The translations under genes were made by a program, and so were the position numbers. Positions 61,081-64,000 of a stretch of 64,000 nt of DNA are shown one piece after another. The stretch comes from Micromussa lordhowensis. Taxonomy: Eukaryota; Cnidaria; Anthozoa; Scleractinia; Lobophylliidae. The stretch lies in the NCBI GenBank assembly GCA_964020085.1, contig OZ026598.1, positions 6,504,024 to 6,568,023 of the forward strand, read 5' to 3'. Under the pieces are notes generated by a model that worked only from the letters and a program-made list of their open reading frames with translations, searched no databases and was not told where the DNA came from. How positions within the stretch are numbered: the stretch's first letter is position 1; every line of letters begins with the position of its first letter.

Positions 61081-61193
61081 GGCAAGTGCTCTCACTCTGC
61101 CTGCCTTACACTTTGAGTCTTTTTCTATGCGTCAGCGTTCTGGAGAAGGAAAATATGTTTCCTTCGTACGAACGTAGTGAGGGAGAAGGAAAA
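61081..61193 (+). repeat. Right terminal repeat B2 of the YR element
   Basis: 113 bp matching B1 at 57147-57259 with few changes, starting GGCAAGTGCTCTCACTCTGC and ending GAGAAGGAAAA. Similarity stops at 61193, where the host sequence 'GCGATTTTTTCGG' begins. Confidence 0.9.
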
Positions 61194-61987
61194 GCGATTT
61201 TTTCGGTGGAAGTTTACTTGAATAAAGAAATCGCTCTCCTGCTCTTTAAGGCAAGACACACAAAAACACACCATTTCTTTTACACTTTTTTCATGGTTAA
61301 GATTTAATTCTAAACCATGGCAATTTTTAGAATGTCTAAAGACCAAAGATTATGAAAAAAATCTTTCTGTACCTTATAATTAACGTTTTAGCAGCATTGG
61401 TAACCATAACAGTGTTCCGTTGTCAGTTTTGCCGATGGATTTTCATAAACAGCGCACATTAGTCACGAAACAACTCTCAAAAAATTAAATTGATTGACGC
61501 ATCATTTCCAGGTGTGACAGATAACAAAGGACCAGGTTTGTTTTCCATTATATGCTGAAAGATAAACTCGCCCCAGATGTTCAAACAAGTGTGCGTTTGT
61601 TCAATGTGTACTGATTGAAACCCTGTCCTTGTCTTTGTTTTTTATTCTGTGTTTTGTCTCTTTGGAAGCGGTTCGAAGGAAGATTCAAAAGATGAAGGCT
61701 AGCCATTTCAAAGAGAAAAAACAGTTCGCCTTTAGCATTACTTAGAGAAATCGTTCGTTTTTTTGGAAAATGTAATTGACGGCCTGGAAAAAGAGACGAA
61801 AGAAATACTGTTCAGATTAGAGCTAAACTGAAGTGGATAAACACCAAGGTTCATCAATGTCTGGATCGTATTGAATATCTGCCACGACAGTTTTGAAGTC
61901 TTGTGGTTTAACATGACAATGCAGAGCTGCTATAGAAAAAAAATGAAGCAAGTATACACTTCTTTATTCTGCCTTCGGCCATAAAAG
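61194..61987. other. Spacer and protease promoter region
   Basis: Unique AT-rich sequence; presumably contains the promoter of the protease gene. No repeat or gene recognised. Confidence 0.4.
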
Positions 61988-63783
61988 ATGTTAGTCTTCT
62001 GTACATTAGCAGTTTTTCTGCATATTTTTCCAAATTTCGGCGAAGGTAAGCCACTCGATCTTTTGGTATCTCACCGGTCCTCTGATCTTTGTGCTGAATC
62101 GACTGGTTTTACAAAACATGCGTTATTAATCTGTGTTAGTATAGTTAATTTTATTGAATGCATAATGGAGAACTTCATGCCACGTAGCAATACTGATGCA
62201 AAACGTGACTGTGTTCAGTAAACGATTCTAGTTCGTTGATTTTTCATTTTTCGTTTAACTTTCTAAATATTGTACACAAAGCTCAACTCGAGATTTCTTT
62301 TCCATTCTCCTGCATTGATCCTCATTGTTTTACTGATTTCTTTAGTTCTATTGCTTTACTATCGAGCGATCGTCCACAACGAAATGGAAACCTTTAATTG
62401 AGGCTAAACAACGATTAGGCTAATTTTAATATTTGGCCTCTTCTGGTCGAGGGAATCATAACGCAACGTTTTGGACGCGACTTCGTTAACAGGAAATAAG
62501 AGAAGGAATGTAAGCATGAATGTGTTCCTAAGAAAAGTTTAGGGACTAAAGGATAACAGTTGTCAAAGAGAAAAGCCCGGACATTTGGAAACTGGAAATA
62601 AGCGTCGGTTTGACGGGCATGTGGAAACAGAGAGTTCATCAGATACGTTCTTGTATCAACTGGAGTAAACCATCGCCTTGCTAGTGTACACGAAGCTCAA
62701 TTGCAAGGAAACTGAAGAGTGCAATGGGTGACAAAAGTAGCTTAATTTAATTAATTTGAGAATATGCCACTTGTTAATTACTCAGTTAATTTTTTTTCAT
62801 ATGCATCTATCAATAATTCTCTGATACCCACCTCCCCCTACTTATTGTAGTGTAGATGCTGTGTTCTACGCAGTCAAAAAATAGAAAAATCAACATTAGT
62901 TGTGGGGAGGGGGGAAAATTACCAAGACACTCGAGAATAGAATTTACCAGTTACGTGTTTCAACACTTCTGTCGCTCATTGTAGCTAACTATCCGTGCCT
63001 GCTAATAATTCTGCTTTCTTTAAATCCAAAAAGTCATCATCCCCTTTGCGTAAACCCTGAATGCCTGTTGCTTGTTATTACATATACTTTCGGCAATAAT
63101 TACCCTGGGTTCCAGAGGATATTTTTTTCTGATCGATATTTCGCGGCCAAGCCGCGTTAACGAGACGCAAAGCGCCGAGGAGAAAAAAATAACCTCTGGT
63201 CACAGGAGCACGCAACCTCATTTCCATGCGAGAAATCAGTTCAGAAATTGAACTGGGTCACCGATTGGACACTCCCATGTCCGCAGGGAATTAACAATAT
63301 AACAATGGCCCTGATTGGCTACATCGAACAACGGACATGGGAGTATCCAATCGGTGACCCAGTTCAATTTCTGAACTGATTTCTCGCATGGAAATGAGGT
63401 TGCGTGCTCCTGTGACCAGAGGTTATTTTTTTCTCATCGGCGCTTTGCGCCTCGTTAACGCGGCTTCGCCGCGAAATATCGATCAGAAAAAAATATCCTC
63501 TGGAACCCAGGGTAGGCAATAATAGACTTTAATTTTTTATTGTAATTAAAACTCGCGAAATTCTCACGTGCATATTTCTTAGCGTGTGGTAAGCGTCCAG
63601 CACAGTCCCGCGTGGTGAATGGCAATGAAGCCCCACCCCACTCCTGGCCGTGGCATGTTTCCATTCGTTACAAGGAATATGGACACATCTGCGGCGGCGC
63701 ACTGATCTCACCTCAATGGGTATTGACCGCTGCCCATTGCACTGACTTCAACGAAGGACCAAGCCCGTACATGGTTGTCGTTG
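61988..63783 (+). CDS. Secreted trypsin-like serine protease, first two exons (runs off window)
   Basis: Exon 1, 61988-62045, encodes a signal peptide [19 protein letters not shown] and ends GAAG/GTAAGC in phase 1. Exon 2, 63583-63783, follows acceptor TTTCTTAG and joins in phase to give [24 protein letters not shown], i.e. a short CG-containing propeptide, the R/VVNG activation site and the start of an S1 domain. [19 protein letters not shown] holds the catalytic His. The exon ends after MVVV-G with donor G/GTAATT, a usual S1 exon border. The Asp and Ser exons lie beyond the right edge. Extracellular proteolysis; substrate unknown. Intron 1 carries a recent MITE 68 bp before the acceptor. 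Confidence 0.88.
62046..63100. other. Protease intron 1, left part
   Basis: Unique sequence without recognised genes or repeats up to the MITE at 63101. The frames 62415-62639 (minus) and 62900-63160 (+) have no recognisable domain. Confidence 0.4.
63101..63514. mobile_element. Palindromic MITE, 414 bp, with 9-bp target duplication
   Basis: TACCCTGGGTTCCAGAGG at 63101 and its complement at 63514. Arms of about 190 bp are paired nearly throughout. GGCAATAAT is duplicated directly at 63092-63100 and 63515-63523. A 9-bp duplication suggests a Mutator-like transposase. Apparently recent, since the arms are well preserved. Inserted 68 bp upstream of the protease exon 2. Confidence 0.92.
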
Positions 63784-64000
63784 GTAATTATATAATTAAA
63801 GTCAATATAATACACTTTTTTGTTATACAAATCCGGACTGGCTCGAATAACCTACCGATGACTGTACTCGAGCCTAAACTTGTCAGTAGTCTAGCAACTC
63901 TCGTAAGGTTGTAATTCTTTTCTGCTTGTTAGTAGCTGTTGTTGTTTTGGGGCTAGGGATTGTTTCTATTGTTTGTTCTATTGTCCTCTCAAAGCGTATC
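63784..64000. other. Start of protease intron 2
   Basis: Follows the donor at 63784. AT-rich sequence with no exon visible before the window ends. Confidence 0.5.

Larger units (their letters stand above)
55007..61193 (+). mobile_element. YR retrotransposon (DIRS/Ngaro type), degenerate, 6.2 kb
   Basis: Gag with zinc knuckle, reverse transcriptase, RNase H and tyrosine recombinase in that order, with no integrase, protease or methyltransferase, so closest to Ngaro. Repeat layout: A1 55007-55166, B1 57147-57259 directly joined to A2 57260-57437, B2 61081-61193. A1 and B2 end precisely where B1 and A2 meet, so 55007 and 61193 are the natural ends and B1A2 is a copy of the joined circle. In known split-direct-repeat elements B1A2 sits next to B2 at the right end; here it lies inside gag. 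Frameshifts in gag, RT, the RT/RNase H border and the recombinase, and a stop after RNase H, make this copy inactive. Confidence 0.85.

Overview
The window looks like nuclear DNA of an anthozoan cnidarian, probably a scleractinian coral (inference). Genes carry GT-AG introns, an Eph-type receptor kinase and a MIIP orthologue are present, and dense small inverted-repeat transposons, tRNA-derived SINEs, CR1/L2-like LINE ends and a tyrosine-recombinase retrotransposon fill the space between genes. No bacterial, viral or organellar signature was seen.

Layout. (1) 1-7.4 kb, + strand: the last nine exons of an Eph-like receptor tyrosine kinase (kinase plus SAM); the 5' part lies left of the window. 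(2) 7.4-13.9 kb: repeat-rich spacer with a decayed zinc-finger gene (minus) and a helicase fragment. (3) 13.9-35.2 kb: four C2H2 zinc-finger genes in tandem on + (called A, B, C, D here). Each has a likely untranslated leader exon 2-4 kb upstream and a single coding exon. (4) 38.9-39.6 kb: a pentanucleotide satellite. (5) 40.3-42.8 kb: a fifth zinc-finger gene on minus (E, 27 fingers). (6) 43-48 kb: non-coding, with TIR elements. (7) 48.0-54.9 kb, minus: complete five-exon MIIP orthologue (340 aa); all exon phases close. (8) 55.0-61.2 kb: a YR (DIRS/Ngaro-type) retrotransposon, damaged by frameshifts, whose left end lies 104 bp upstream of the MIIP start codon. (9) 62.0-64 kb, +: first two exons of a secreted trypsin-like protease, running off the right edge.

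Most interesting. The five zinc-finger proteins, and the decayed copy, share a C-terminal tail with the core F-x-I-x-x-[LF]-[LS] (FSISELL in several). This matches the eh1 motif that binds Groucho/TLE co-repressors. In A, B and C it is followed at the extreme C-terminus by IKQE, a consensus SUMO site. This looks like a lineage-specific repressor zinc-finger family, built like vertebrate KRAB or insect ZAD zinc-finger genes but with a short C-terminal effector tail. Gene E carries three tail copies produced by internal duplication. Second, the YR element carries its own joined-ends sequence (right end fused to left end) inside an apparent intron of its gag gene. The joined ends form a palindrome that looks like a recombinase site. 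Both are read directly from sequence; function is inference.
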